From Albula goreensis (taxonomy: Eukaryota > Chordata > Actinopteri > Albuliformes > Albulidae), in NCBI GenBank assembly GCA_022829145.1, contig CM040742.1, forward strand, positions 11,035,131-11,099,130: a DNA stretch of 64,000 nucleotides, written 5' to 3'. The stretch's first letter is position 1; every line of letters starts with the position of its first letter. A program made the position numbers and the translations under genes. The notes below the pieces were generated by a model that was not told the origin of the DNA, searched no databases, and was given only the letters and a program-made list of their open reading frames with translations. Below are positions 47,343-58,775 of the stretch, piece after piece.

Positions 47343-49419
47343 GGGGATTTTCAGTCTATGGCTGAGGATAATGTGATATTCTGTAATGTATGACTGTCCA
47401 TGGCTGAACTTTTATTTTTATCACCAATACCTATCTACTAACATCAGTGTTAATATTCAGTGCTGTGTGATGTCTGACTGCCCGTATGATGTAATTACCA
47501 AATTCAAGATCATAGTTCAGCACTATTTAATTTTTCACAGGGCTGCCATGAAGAAGAGGCAGAACGTTGAGATACAGTGCAGCGTAATGGTTGGGGAGCT
47601 GGGCTTGTAACTCAGAGGTTACAGTGTAGTATATTGATTGGGGAGCTGGGCTTGTAGCGCAGAGGTTACAGTGTAGTGTAATGGTTAGGGGGCTGGGCTT
47701 GTAGCTCAGAGGGTACAGTGTAGTGTAATGGTTGGGGAGCTGGGCTTGTAGCTCAGAGGTTACAGTGTAGTGTAATGGTTAGGGAGCTGGGCTTGTAGCT
47801 CAGAGGTTACAGTGTAGTATAATGGTTAGGGAGCTGGGCTTGTAGCTCAGAGGTTACAGTGTAGTATAATGGTTAGGAGCTGGGCTTGTAGCTCAGAGGT
47901 TACAGTGTAGTATAATGGTTAGGAGCTGGGCTTGTAGCTCAGAGGTTACAGTGTAGTATAATGGTTAGGAGCTGGGCTTGTAGCTCAGAGGTTACAGTGT
48001 AGTGTAATGGTTAGGGAGCTGGGCTTGTAGCTCAGAGGTTGCAGTGTAGTGTAATGGTTGGGGAGCTGGGCTTGTAGCTCAGAGGTTACAGTGTAGTATA
48101 ATGGTTAGGGAGCTGGGCTTGTAGCTCAGAGGTTACAGTGTAGTATAATGGTTAGGGAGCTGGGCTTGTAGCTCAGAGGTTACAGTGTAGTATAATGGTT
48201 AGGGAGCTGGCAATATAGAGAGTCTGTGCCAGCACAATGCCTTAATGTAGTGAAATTGGTACAAACATAAACCGGGCAACCTGTGTAGAAACATGGATGA
48301 GTTTGTGCATGATTGGGAGTGATACACCATTGCGTTGCCCATGGCTGAGAGGATCAGAGTTTCTCATAAGGGTGTGTGCACACAGTGACAGCAGAAGGTA
48401 ATGGATTGTTTTCCTTTGTTGGCAGAGCCACATAGATTGGGGGTAGCACTCACTGTTACAGAGAAATATTTTACAAAATTAAATAACTGTTACCTTATGT
48501 ATTGGGAAATAGTATAAAATACTCTGTAAAATTTGCCACCACATACACACTTTATTTTCAAAAGGAATTCAAAGCCAGGTTAATTTCAGAAGGGTAGTTT
48601 GTGTCTCATTTGATGATGTACTGCTGCACCACTATGCATTCTGTTTAAATTTGGTGACTGTATTTGGCAGACAGCAGAGGACATTTTTTGGCTGAATGCA
48701 CTGCATTGGTCTGCATAGTGCAGGAGTACAGATGTCCTACTGAAAAACCCCCGGTCGTGTTCCTTTACACATCCTTGTCTTTCTATGTGTACGGGCTCAT
48801 ATGCTCAGGGCTGCTGTCTGTGTGAGGCTGTTCTGGCAGATGGCCAAACTCTCAGATTTCACATTATGTGAAATCTCTTGGAATACCTCTGTTGTGTTGG
48901 ATTTGAAGAATCAGCTACTTTGCCCCCCCTCCCATCCCCCTGGTTTAGTCATTGAAGGACATTTTTAGGAACTTAGTGTTGGATATTTACTGTAGCAATT
49001 CAGATGAAGGTCTTTGCTCAAAGGTACAATGGCAGTGCTCTGTTAGAGAATTGAACCTGCAACCTCAGAGCTCCCAAACAACTGTGCTCCACTTCCACAC
49101 ATTATTGCGTTTTCATAATGTTGTCACCTGTGTGTATTCTTGAAGCAAGTTTACCAGGTTGTGCTGTCCAAATTAGAGGACAAAAGCAAAAAAAAAGGGG
49201 GAAGGAAGGAAAAGAGAAGATCAGAGAAACTGAAGTGGGTTTTGCGAGGCTGTCTAGGATCTGATGGGCCATCCGTGATGATGACAGGAGAACAGATGAG
49301 AGGAACTGATCCAACTGTGGGATTAGAGCTTCATTTTTATGTCATTATTTCACAGCACAGAATGGGGGTTCTATAAATAGCCTTTGAGAATGTGTGTGTG
49401 TGTGTCTGTGTGTTTGAGA

Positions 49420-49479
<60 letters not shown>

Positions 49480-52400
49480 ATGGGGTGTGGGATTTTGTGC
49501 AAATGAAACCAGGCTTCCGGAAGGATCAGGGGGAATTTGTTGGCAGATGTTCGGCAAAGCGGAGGACCAGATGCGGAGCGCCCGGGCGGCTTCCTCCAGC
49601 TGGCAGCGGGCATGGCGGTGGCGGCGAGGCTAACACGATAACGTGCTTCACAGCCCCACGTACCTCCTCTAACACCTACATTAAGCTGAATGTACACAGC
49701 CATATATCACACCATTATATAAGATTAAATAGTAATGTGCTATTATGTAATCATTACGCACAGGGCTGTTGCATAATAGACTCTTGTGTTTGAGGAAGGT
49801 TATGATGATTAAATAAACAGAGAACGCGGTTTGTTTGGTTGAGCATTTCAGAGGTACTTGAGAGCCTGGCTGTAGCCAAGTCCCATCAGAGAGCTCTAAC
49901 TTTGCTTCTTGAACTAAAAACATAAAACTTAAACATTTATAAAAATGTGCATGATTTAGAGAAATGTGCTTACATTAAGAATAATTATCTGCCACTGGTA
50001 TAAGAAAAATTTAAGGAATTTAATATTCCAATTAGCACAAGAACAATAATGTTGGTGGTGAAAGTCTTTGTAAATCTTAAAGCCACAAAAACAAGAGTAA
50101 TTGTCTGGATTAACGTTTCATCTGATGCAGTGTGCAGTGAGGTCATTGGTACTTTTCTGAATTGAGCTTAGCGTATGATTGAGATGGATCTGTGGCCATT
50201 GACAACAGGTCCTGTAAAGGTCGTGCTGACCTTTATTTCATACAAGGGGTTGTTAACATGGCCTCCCAAAGACATAACCTTCTTTTGTTGGCTCCACTGG
50301 CATTTTGCTATAGAGCAGGGTGTGCTTTTTCCCTGTTCACTTCTGGTTCAGTTTTTAGACTCCCACTCCCACATACGGCTATCTCAGATAAAAGAACAAG
50401 CGTTTGTCTTTGACTTGACTTCTGTCGTCATCCAGAACAAAGTTTATTAAAGTGCAGGGACAGTGATCCATGTGACAGGAAGCTCGTCATATGAAAAGGC
50501 CATCGGGCATTGAGGGCATGAAGGTATCACCATTACCTCACCCTGTGTCCAAAATCACATAATAATCAGTGCCTTCTAAATTCGAACAAAAACATACTGC
50601 TCTTATGACAACATAGCGCCCACTACCCAGTAGAGTTCACAAGTTTTTGGATATCTACGGTTGCTATTTTTTTCAGTCTGATAGCTGGAAATTTACAGCT
50701 GATGTACATCCATCATTAAACTTCACAGAACTCCGCAGTCTTCTTCTTTAGTATCTATCCACCCAAAGGCCTTGTGGGAAAGTGCGGTGTGCAGTCCTTG
50801 CACACTGCAGAATTTTGACAGAAGCAGTACGCCATCCGGGAAACGCGTACTGATTCAGCCGGTTTGAGATTTTGGACACACTACATATTACACAAACTGA
50901 TTTTGCCTACTATTCCGGAGCGTAGTAGTGTGATTTTGGATGGGGCCTTAGTGTGGGTGCTGCAAAAACTGCTTGTACACAGGCCGTGGAGTAGTGTGGA
51001 GTTACCATTAGTAACACATGCATTAATGTCTATATATGATTTGCTCCTGTGTTTGTGAATTACACTGTCCATGGCTTATGATTGTTAATACCCATGACTG
51101 GCCACAGTTAGCAGGTGATACAGCACTCAGGTCAGCCCTCCAGGTGAGCTGTGACCTGGTTCAGGCATCAGGGGGCAGGAAGCAGTGGTTACCAAGATCA
51201 GCTTTCCTGAAGCCACAGACGTCATTTACTGATGTTAATAATATATGAACAACACATGTGTAGCAATGAATAGATTGATTACTAATGATTACTAAACGAC
51301 TTAATAATGACTCTGTAATCGGACGTGTTGTTAAAATGTTGTATTCCTTTGTGTGTTCAATGAATTTAAAGGCCTCCTCCTGTATGAATAGACAAATGAA
51401 TTGACTCAGGTTTGCCCCCTGGAGCGCCGGGTGCTGCTGTGAGGGTAACGGGGTCTCTGACCCAGGGAGGTGGGGGGGGAGCATCTGAAAACAAACAGTC
51501 TTTTTACCCCCCTGTGTGAGAGCCAGAGGCTGAGGGGCTTAGAGCACACAAAGGCTCTGACGAGGCAGGCCTGGATTTTCAGAAAACCCAAATCGCTCCG
51601 CTTGCACGTTACACCCCGCACTCGTCCTGAATGGAGTTCTGGAACAAAAAAGCTTCCCCTTTTCATAAACAAACAACACAAAAAAATCTGTTTTTGCTAT
51701 CTCTCACTCTCGCCCTTCGCTTTTTGTATTTTTCTTCTTTGTTGCTCATTGTCTGCTTTGGTTTTTTGTTATTTTGCTGGGAAAAAAAAACTGCAGACGA
51801 TGCATGTGCCAGGGAGGCCCTTCAGGGGTTAAACCCTGCATTTGCAGAGCAGCGCTGATTGCGCTGAGCTGGCGATTGTGCCTGTTCCAGGACCCTGATT
51901 GGCTGCTTAGAGCCACTGGCCCGCCCAGTAATGGGAGGAGCCACTGACAGGCATGAGGTAATGTCTTTCCACAGAGAAGGATGACATCATCCCCTCATTC
52001 CCCATTCCGCCGGAGTTTTCCCTCACGGTGACTTTCAGGACTCTAACACCGATTCCCCTCCCCCAAGAGCAGCTCAGGGTGTGGAGGAATCACCTTTTTC
52101 TGCCTTTGTTTACAATGTTTTATTAACTAACCACCCCCACCCCTCATATTAAATGAGACGTGTATGTTATTGGGAGGGGGTTTTTTTGATATTTTTGGAT
52201 TGAATACTCATTCACGGAGGGATTGTTTGTTTTCTGTAGTCTTGCTGAAAGGAGTGCAAGAGAGAGAGTGATTTAGTGTCTGGCCCCTCAGTAGAAGGTG
52301 ACATAACAGTTTTAGCATATCTGGCAGGTATTTTATGGTGGTTTTGGTTTGGGGACTTTCAGTATTCCTGACATACCCAAATACCCCTGTACCCCTGTAC

Positions 52401-52862
52401 CCCACATCCTCCCCCCCATGCACACATACATGCTCTGTAATCTCTGCTCCCATGCCAGCATCCCCCAATATCTCTCTCTCTCCATCCTGCTAGAGCATTC
52501 CTTTTTGTGCAAAGGATTTTGTTCTTTGACAGAACACTCGCACCCAGCCCCCCCCCATCCCCCATCCCCTTGTCCCCCATGTTTCCATGAGAACAGAGAG
52601 CAGTGCAGCTCTGTCTCAAATAGGCAGGCCTGACCGTGTCCTTGCTCTGGGTTACTCTGAGTTTCTGTGCCTGATACAGTCTGACCTTCATTATCACTCC
52701 AGCCCCACCCCTCATTCTAAAGCACTCACACACACATACTCATGAACATACCCACATATACTCATACACACACACACACACACACATACTCATGAACATA
52801 CCCACATATACTCATACACACACACACACACACACACATACTCATGAACATACCCACATACA

Positions 52863-52897
<35 letters not shown>

Positions 52898-52929
52898 ATG
52901 AACATACACCATGAACATACCCACATACA

Positions 52930-52974
<45 letters not shown>

Positions 52975-55832
52975 TAATGAACGTACCCGCATACACACAC
53001 ACTCACCCATACTAATGAACATACTCGCATACATGTACACACACATACACACACCTACATACAGGCATACACATTCTCTCTCATACACACTCATGAACTG
53101 AAATCAGTCCTTCCCTCCGGCTGTTTCACAGCAGTCTCGGTGCTCAGATCCTGGGTACTGCATCTCACATTGCCCTTTCGATTAGTGTGCTAGTGTGACA
53201 GGAAGTGGATGAAAGGGGAGCTTCCTGTCTCATCTGTCAGAGGGACACACACAGTTCGGCCGGCAGATCGTGTGTCCTGACTGTCTGAGAGGGAGGAGAA
53301 GGAGGCAGCCTGGCCTGGTGTCCACTTCTTTAACCCTCGCACTGCTCCTTTCAACACATTGAAGCAGGAGAATAAGCCAGGCTTGCTCTGTGCAGCATGG
53401 TGGTCAGGGAGCTGGATTTATGACTTTATGACTTTATGAAGTTGCAGGTTCAATTCCTTCATTGGGTGCTGACATTGCACACATGGACAAAATTCTTCCC
53501 ACTAGCTGGAATTGTGTTTGTTATGTTGTTGATCATATCTGTATAATTAAATTATTTGTGAACTGATAAACCTGACCTGTTGTTTTATTCATACAATATT
53601 GACTATGCATGTGCGTAAATGGCTTTATACATAATGGCATTCTGCAAATGTGGGTATTATTAAGAGAAATGAATAGATATCATACATTTGCAGTGTGGGT
53701 CATCAGCATCTAGTGTAGAGTTTTAAAAGATTTCTATTCTTCTTCCATGCTTGCTGGGTGATCTCAAAGTTCTGAAACTCCAGTGTGCTAGCTGGTCTGT
53801 GGTGCTGGAGTGGGTGTGGAGCTTTATGAACTCCTCTTTATTAAACCCTCCTGTACTGTGATTGGTTGCATTTGATTGGCTGCAGAGTGAGAGCATGTGC
53901 CATGTCTCTTTATCACCCAGCAACAATTTGACCCTACCCCTGACCCTGGATTAAGATTCAGCAGAGGTTACTGTGCTCATTACTCACACCAGCTGTGTAT
54001 GTGTCTGTCCATGTGTGCATGTAAGAGAGTATGTATGTGCGTGTTTCTCTTCATGCATGTGTGTACTTGTGTTCTTGCCTATGCATGCGTGTGTGTGTAT
54101 ACATCTGTGCATGTGCATTATGAGTATATGTGTGTGTGCATGTATGCATTTGTCTTTGTGTGTGCTTGTGCGCATGTGTCTAAACTTGAGTCTGTGTGTG
54201 TGTGTGTACACTTGGCTATAACTGTGTGTGTGTCTTGATAAGCATGTGTTCATTCATGTGCATGATCTTAACTCCAACCCACATCTATCATGCTAAGTGG
54301 TGTATATTTCACCAGCATTTTGCCTGAGGTCAGAGTCTCCCCACAGCCTCACAGAGTCACCACCGCCCAGTACCCTGCGTTCTCTGTCTGTGGCTGTATT
54401 TGGCCCTGTACTCTGTGATTGGGTTTGTATTCTTTGTTTTTCCTTGTACTCTGTGTTTGGGTTTGTGCTCTGTGTTTGGCCCTGTACTCTGTGTTTGGGT
54501 TTGTGCTTTGTGTTTGGCCCTGTACTCTGTGTTTGGCCCTGTACTCTGTGTTTGGGTTTGCACTTGGTGTTTGGCCCTGTACTCTGTGTTTGGGTTTGTA
54601 CTTGGTGTTTGGCCCTGTACTCTGTGTTTGGGTTTGTACTTGGTGTTTGGGTTTGCACTTGGTGTTTGGCCCTGTACTCTGTGTTTGGGTTTGTACTTGG
54701 TGTTTGGCCCTGTACTCTGTGTTTGGGTTTGTACTTGGTGTTTGGCCCTGTACTCTGTGTTTGGTTCTGTACTTGGTGTTTGGCCCTGTACTCTGTGTTT
54801 GGCCCTGTACTCTGTGTTTGGGTTTGTACTTGGTGTTTGGCCCTGTACTCTGTGTTCGGTTCTGTACTGTGTTTGGCCCTGTACTCTGTGTTTGGGTTTG
54901 TACTTGGTGTTTGGCCCTGTACTCTGTGTTTGGGTTTGTACTTGGTGTTTGGCCCTGTACTCTGTGTTTGGGTTTGTACTTGGTGTTTGGCCCTGTACTC
55001 TGTGTTTGGGTTTGTACTTGGTGTTTGGCCTTGTACTCTGTGTTTGGGTTTGTACTTGGTGTTTGGCCCTGTACTCTGTGTTCGGTTCTGTACTGTGTTT
55101 GGCCCTGTACAAACCAGGCAGCGGTGGAGTGACCAGGCTGAAGAGTCCATATTTAACCCACAGACATCGTAAATGCAGTCAGAAAAGACAATGTGAATGC
55201 GTTTGTGCTGGTCTACACATACTTTGGTTAGATGGTGTGAATGTTCCTGGTCCAAATACGGTTTGGTAATTCAGTCAGGTTTGACAGCTCAGCATCTGCA
55301 TGCTGTTTGCACTGTGACAAAGAGTGTGCTCTCTACAGCAAAAACTCGATGATTGCCTTAACTGCCAGCTGCTGTGTAGACGATGACAGCGCCACCCATT
55401 GGTGGTGTCATGAAAACTCATTCTGCCAGAACTCCAAAACATGCATGTGACTTGGGTCACTGTATTCAGTGGTGGGGGGTGTTGTTTGGGAGATAAGCCT
55501 TAAAGGAGAGTGTTTCAGAGATTACAGTTACCTTTTACAGTGATCAGTTTTGTAGTATGATTAAATACTCAAGAGCCCTCTGTGGTTTCAGATGCTGTGA
55601 GCTTTGGGTATGTTGTGTGTTTCTATGTTTCTATGTTTCACTGTGTCACTGTGTTGTGTTAATGTCGTTCCCACTCTCTCCCTGTTCTCTCAGGTGCAGT
55701 GAGTGCAGAGTGTCCCTGTCACACTGGTACTATGAGAAGGACGGCCAGCTCTTCTGCAAGAAGGACTACTGGGCGCGCTTTGGGGAGCTCTGCCACGGCT
55801 GCTCTGAGGCCATCAGCACTGGCCTCATTATG
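36852..55832 (+). CDS. limk1: LIM domain kinase 1, exons 1-3 (5' part)
   Basis: LIMK1 is a cytoplasmic Ser/Thr kinase that phosphorylates and inactivates cofilin, stabilising actin filaments. Its two LIM domains and PDZ domain restrain the kinase. Joining 36852-36909, 38745-38844 and 55694-55832 gives 99 residues in frame, starting [20 protein letters not shown] (human: MRLTLLCCTWREERMGEEG). The first LIM domain is complete, with zinc ligands C27, C30, H48, C51, C54, C57, C74 and D77. C86 and C89 begin LIM2. The segment [20 protein letters not shown] is almost identical to human. The rest of LIM2, PDZ and kinase exons are beyond the right edge. The gene lies head-to-tail after elastin, as in mammals. 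Confidence 0.97.
36910..38744 (+). other. limk1 intron 1
   Basis: 1.8 kb. A short GT run sits near the donor (36925-36943) and a long TG array at 38405-38494. No other gene recognised. Confidence 0.7.
38405..38494. repeat. (TG)n microsatellite, about 45 units
   Basis: Uninterrupted TG run in limk1 intron 1. Confidence 0.95.
38745..38844 (+). CDS. limk1: limk1 exon 2, first half of LIM1
   Basis: 100 nt reading [20 protein letters not shown], then [14 protein letters not shown]. It carries zinc ligands CxxC, His and Cys of LIM1. Acceptor tattgcag, donor gtgagt. Confidence 0.96.
39966..40228. repeat. Degenerate TG/TGAGTG tract
   Basis: About 260 bp of imperfect tgtgtg, tgagtg and gtgctgtggg phrases, likely a decayed TG microsatellite. 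Confidence 0.75.
42435..42872. repeat. 45-bp minisatellite, about 10 copies
   Basis: Unit includes tttactgtgacatcacagag and aacacgaagaggactggggt. Because 45 is a multiple of three the array stays open, reading [15 protein letters not shown] repeats, but it has no sign of being a gene. A variant unit (gacttcagagagaacatgaa) alternates early in the array. Confidence 0.92.
47265..47340. repeat. GT/GTGAGT microsatellite
   Basis: gtgtgtgtgtgagcaagtgt followed by gtgagtgagt and a run of about 20 GT units. Confidence 0.9.
47571..48210. repeat. 47-bp tandem array resembling a SINE (tRNA-like) head
   Basis: About 14 copies of cagtgtagtgtaatggttag followed by ggagctgggcttgtagctca and gaggtta. The unit resembles the tRNA-like 5' head of teleost SINEs, including an A-box-like gtagctcagaggtta. 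Copies differ by few bases and one-base indels (agggagc versus aggagc). Confidence 0.88.
48970..49090 (-). mobile_element. tRNA-derived SINE fragment
   Basis: Contains ttgctcaaaggtacaatggc, then agtgctctgttagagaattg and aacctgcaacctcagagctc, the reverse complement of a teleost SINE head (usually gagctctgaggttgcaggttc on the element's plus strand). Confidence 0.6.
49391..49479. repeat. (TG)n microsatellite
   Basis: Two TG runs separated by tgtttgagaa. Confidence 0.9.
52728..53090. repeat. CA compound array with a higher-order unit
   Basis: CA runs separated by repeated tactcatgaacatacccaca phrases; five or six units of variable CA length. Confidence 0.9.
53388..53660 (+). mobile_element. tRNA-derived SINE, degraded
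   Basis: Head gtgcagcatggtggtcaggg, then agctgg and gaagttgcaggttcaattcc (B-box-like), and a decayed tail tggcattctgcaaatg like the usual gcgtctgctaaatg. Contains an internal tgactttatgactttatga duplication. Confidence 0.5.
54397..55112. repeat. 38-bp minisatellite built from two 19-bp halves
   Basis: Units alternate tttggccctgtactctgtg and tttgggtttgtacttggtg; about 19 dimers with some monomer insertions and losses. Long ORFs appear on both strands only because the units lack stops. Confidence 0.93.
55694..55832 (+). CDS. limk1: limk1 exon 3, second half of LIM1 and start of LIM2
   Basis: 139 nt: [20 protein letters not shown], then [20 protein letters not shown], then STGLIM. Completes LIM1 (C54, C57, C74, D77) and supplies C86 and C89 of LIM2. 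Acceptor tctctcag, donor gtaact. It ends at a codon boundary (phase 0), where human LIMK1 continues VAGELKYHPECF. Confidence 0.97.
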
Positions 55833-55838
55833 GTAACT

Positions 55839-56266
55839 CAAAGCACACACATACACATACACACACACGTACACACACACACACATACACACACACGTAA
55901 ACACACATACACACACACACACACGTAAACACACATACACACACACGTACACACACATACACATGCACACACACGTAAACACACATACACACACGTACAC
56001 ACACACACATACACACACATACACACACATACACACACACACATACACACACACGTACACACACACACACACACACACATACACACACACACACATACAC
56101 ACACACGTACACACACATACACATACACACACACACATACACACACACACGCACACACACATACACACACATGTACACACACATACACATACACATACAC
56201 ACACACGTACACACACACACATACACACACACATACACACACATACACACACACGTATGCACACAT

Positions 56267-56297
<31 letters not shown>

Positions 56298-56452
56298 CGT
56301 ACACACACATGTACACACACATACACACACACGTACACACACATTGCACACATATTCACTTGTGTACACATTCATACACACACATGCATACAGTCACACA
56401 TATTCAGGTATACATCATACACACACATGCATACAGTATACAGGTATACATC

Positions 56453-56485
<33 letters not shown>
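55839..56485. repeat. Long CA array with periodic ATAC/GTAC interruptions
   Basis: About 650 bp of acacacatacacacacgtac-type sequence starting six bases after the exon 3 donor. Confidence 0.95.
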
Positions 56486-56489
<4 letters not shown>

Positions 56490-57525
56490 TCACAAGAAGC
56501 TGGTCAGTCGGTCGGTGTCAGTTCCACTCACCGCAGTAAAAACAGCGCACAGGAAGACAGAGGTCTGTGGTTTCAGAAACAGGGCATATGTGCTGTGCTC
56601 AGCAAGAATGGCATCTCTGTGTTTTGCTGTTTCTGTCATACAGTGCATGGCCCCTGTGTGTATGATAGCACTTGGATTGTGCTAGTGGAGATCATGCAGA
56701 GGGGTGTAACTCAGTGAATTAAGGCTTCTTTTCAAAATGGATGAGCTGGAAGTCGGGCAGATGCTTCCAGACTTCCCATAAGACACTCGACTTTCCAGCC
56801 TGGGGGGCTGGAGTTCACAGCCCCGGTCCTGGAGAACCAGAGGGTCCGCTGGTTAAAACAGCAACAACAGCCAGTACATTCTACAGCCCTCCAGGAGCAG
56901 AGCTATATGGAGATCTCCGCTGTAGGGGGTCAGTCCTGTAGTCCGGAGCTGTCCTCTCTAATCCAAGAGGAGCTGATGTGGGTGCAGGGCTCTGCTCAAA
57001 CCCGATCCAACAAATTACACTGTTTGAGAAACACGGTTAGTTCATAATTTGAGTCAGGTTAAGTCACTGCATCAGAACAAAAGCCGTATCCCGTTTTTGA
57101 TAAAACTGGGCACCACCGTTTTAACCCCTTAGTGTTCACAGCTTTGGCCGAGGCCCTAGTCACTGTAGATAATGGTAAACAGCTGTCTCTTTCTCATGTT
57201 TGTTGCAAGTGTTTGCAGCCAGTTTGCTAGACGGAGGCTTACTAATATTGCTTTATCTTCAGCCTTGATGCCAGCCCTCTGTGGTTTGGTTATTAATAAC
57301 TTTATGATAACAAGCTCGCTAGTTGCGAGCAGTGTATGTTGGTGGTGACATCGTTTGTGGGGGCAGGTGGGTGTTGACCACAAGTAAGCTGTAACCATGG
57401 GAATGGGTCTACTTCTCACTTTCCCACAACTTCTCCATCCTGGTGGCATATGAAAGCCTGTGGACTACGCCCACTCATGAGGGGTGACTATACTTCTCAC
57501 AAGTTAGTGGGTGAAATTAGGGAAC

Positions 57526-58252
57526 AGTGTAGTTGTGGTGGATGAAGTAAGGGCACAGTGTAGTTATAGTGGATGAAGTAAGGGCACAGTGTAGTTATAG
57601 TGGATGAAGTAAGGGCACAGTGTAGTTACAGTGGATGAAGTAAGGGCACAGTGTAGTTATAGTGGATGAAGTAAGGGCACAGTGTAGTTATAGTGGATGA
57701 AGTAAGGGCACAGTGTAGTTACAGTGGATGAAGTTAGGGCACAGTGTAGTTATAGTGGATGAAGTAAGGGCACAGTGTAGTTACAGTGGATGAAGTTAGG
57801 GCACAGTGTAATTGTAGTGGATGAAGTAAGGGCACAGTGTAGTTATAGTGGATGAGGTAAGGGCACAATGTAGTTATAGTGGATGAAGTAAGGGCACAGT
57901 GTAGTTATAGTGGATGAAGGAAGGGCTTTGTGTCGTTATAGTGGATTAAGTAAGGGCACAGTGTAGTTATAGTGGATGAAGTAAGGGCACAGTGTAGTTA
58001 TAGTGTATGAGTGTAGTTACAGTGGATGAAGTGTAGTTATAGTGGATGAAGTAAGGGCACAGTGTAGTTATAGTGGATGAAGTAAGGGCACAGTGTAGTT
58101 ATAGTGGATGAAGTAAGGGCACAGTGTAGTTATAGTGGATGAAGTAAGGGCTTTGTGTAGTTATAGTGGATGAAGTAAGGGCACAGTGTAGTTATAGTGG
58201 ATGAAGTAAGGGCATTGTGTAGTTATAGTGGATGAAGTAAGGGCACAGTGTT
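57526..58252. repeat. 31-bp minisatellite, about 23 copies
   Basis: Unit gtagttatagtggatgaagt followed by aagggcacagt. Copies differ by a few substitutions (tatag/acag, gcacag/gctttg) and one stretch of shortened units near 58010. Confidence 0.95.
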
Positions 58253-58712
58253 ATAGTTTAGGGAATGAGGGGGCATATTGTCAAACCCCAAAAGGCTGGG
58301 GCGTGCATCTTCGACAGGGTTTTCTTCGCCTTAAGGCTGCTGCAGGCTGCAGGTTTGAGTCCCACAATAGGCATGGGTGTGGCACAGCTTCTGTCCTTCT
58401 GCCTCAGTTTAATGTCCAGCTGTGCATTTGGAGATATTAGGAAACTAATAAACAGCACGATTAGGTTCTCCTGTCAGTCTGACAGCGCCCTGTTCCTCCC
58501 AGGGAAGAATTGTTTGTCTTACAATTTGCACATTGTTTGTGTCCTGATCTGAACTGTGAGTGGCTGTGGGGGAGGTTAGGGATTGGATTGGGGGCATCAT
58601 CCTGATTCAATTTTCACACCCCAGTGCATCCTGTTCATCCTGACTCTGCACAACTTGTGACTGTTACTGTGGAGATAATGAGATGGCCACATGTCATTTC
58701 CCCACCCACACT

Positions 58713-58713
<1 letters not shown>

Positions 58714-58770
<57 letters not shown>
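58714..58770. repeat. (CA)n microsatellite
   Basis: About 28 CA units. Confidence 0.95.

Positions 58771-58775
<5 letters not shown>

Larger units (their letters stand above)
38845..55693 (+). other. limk1 intron 2 (16.8 kb)
   Basis: Large intron with no other gene that I can support. Contents include a TG-rich tract (about 39960-40230), a 45-bp minisatellite (42.4-42.9 kb), an ATTA run (44671-44702), CA-rich tracts (45.45-45.75 kb), a SINE-head-like 47-bp array (47.6-48.2 kb), TG runs (47.27-47.34 and 49.39-49.48 kb), a CA compound array (52.7-53.1 kb), SINE remnants and a 38-bp minisatellite (54.4-55.1 kb). Confidence 0.7.

Noticed and set aside
47571-48210. tRNA gene cluster
   Set aside because: Units carry an A-box-like stretch but no anticodon arm, T arm or acceptor stem; more likely a SINE-head-derived repeat.
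54293-55255. 320-codon minus-strand frame and several long plus-strand frames
   Set aside because: They are translations of a 38-bp minisatellite with no stop in the unit; no domain, no codon bias, frames change along the array.
55719-56381. Long CVCVCV / HTHTHT reading frames
   Set aside because: CA/TG microsatellite translation overlapping limk1 exon 3 on the other strand.
47571-58252. Tandem arrays considered as CRISPR
   Set aside because: Units are contiguous with no unique spacers, and the DNA is vertebrate; they are minisatellites.
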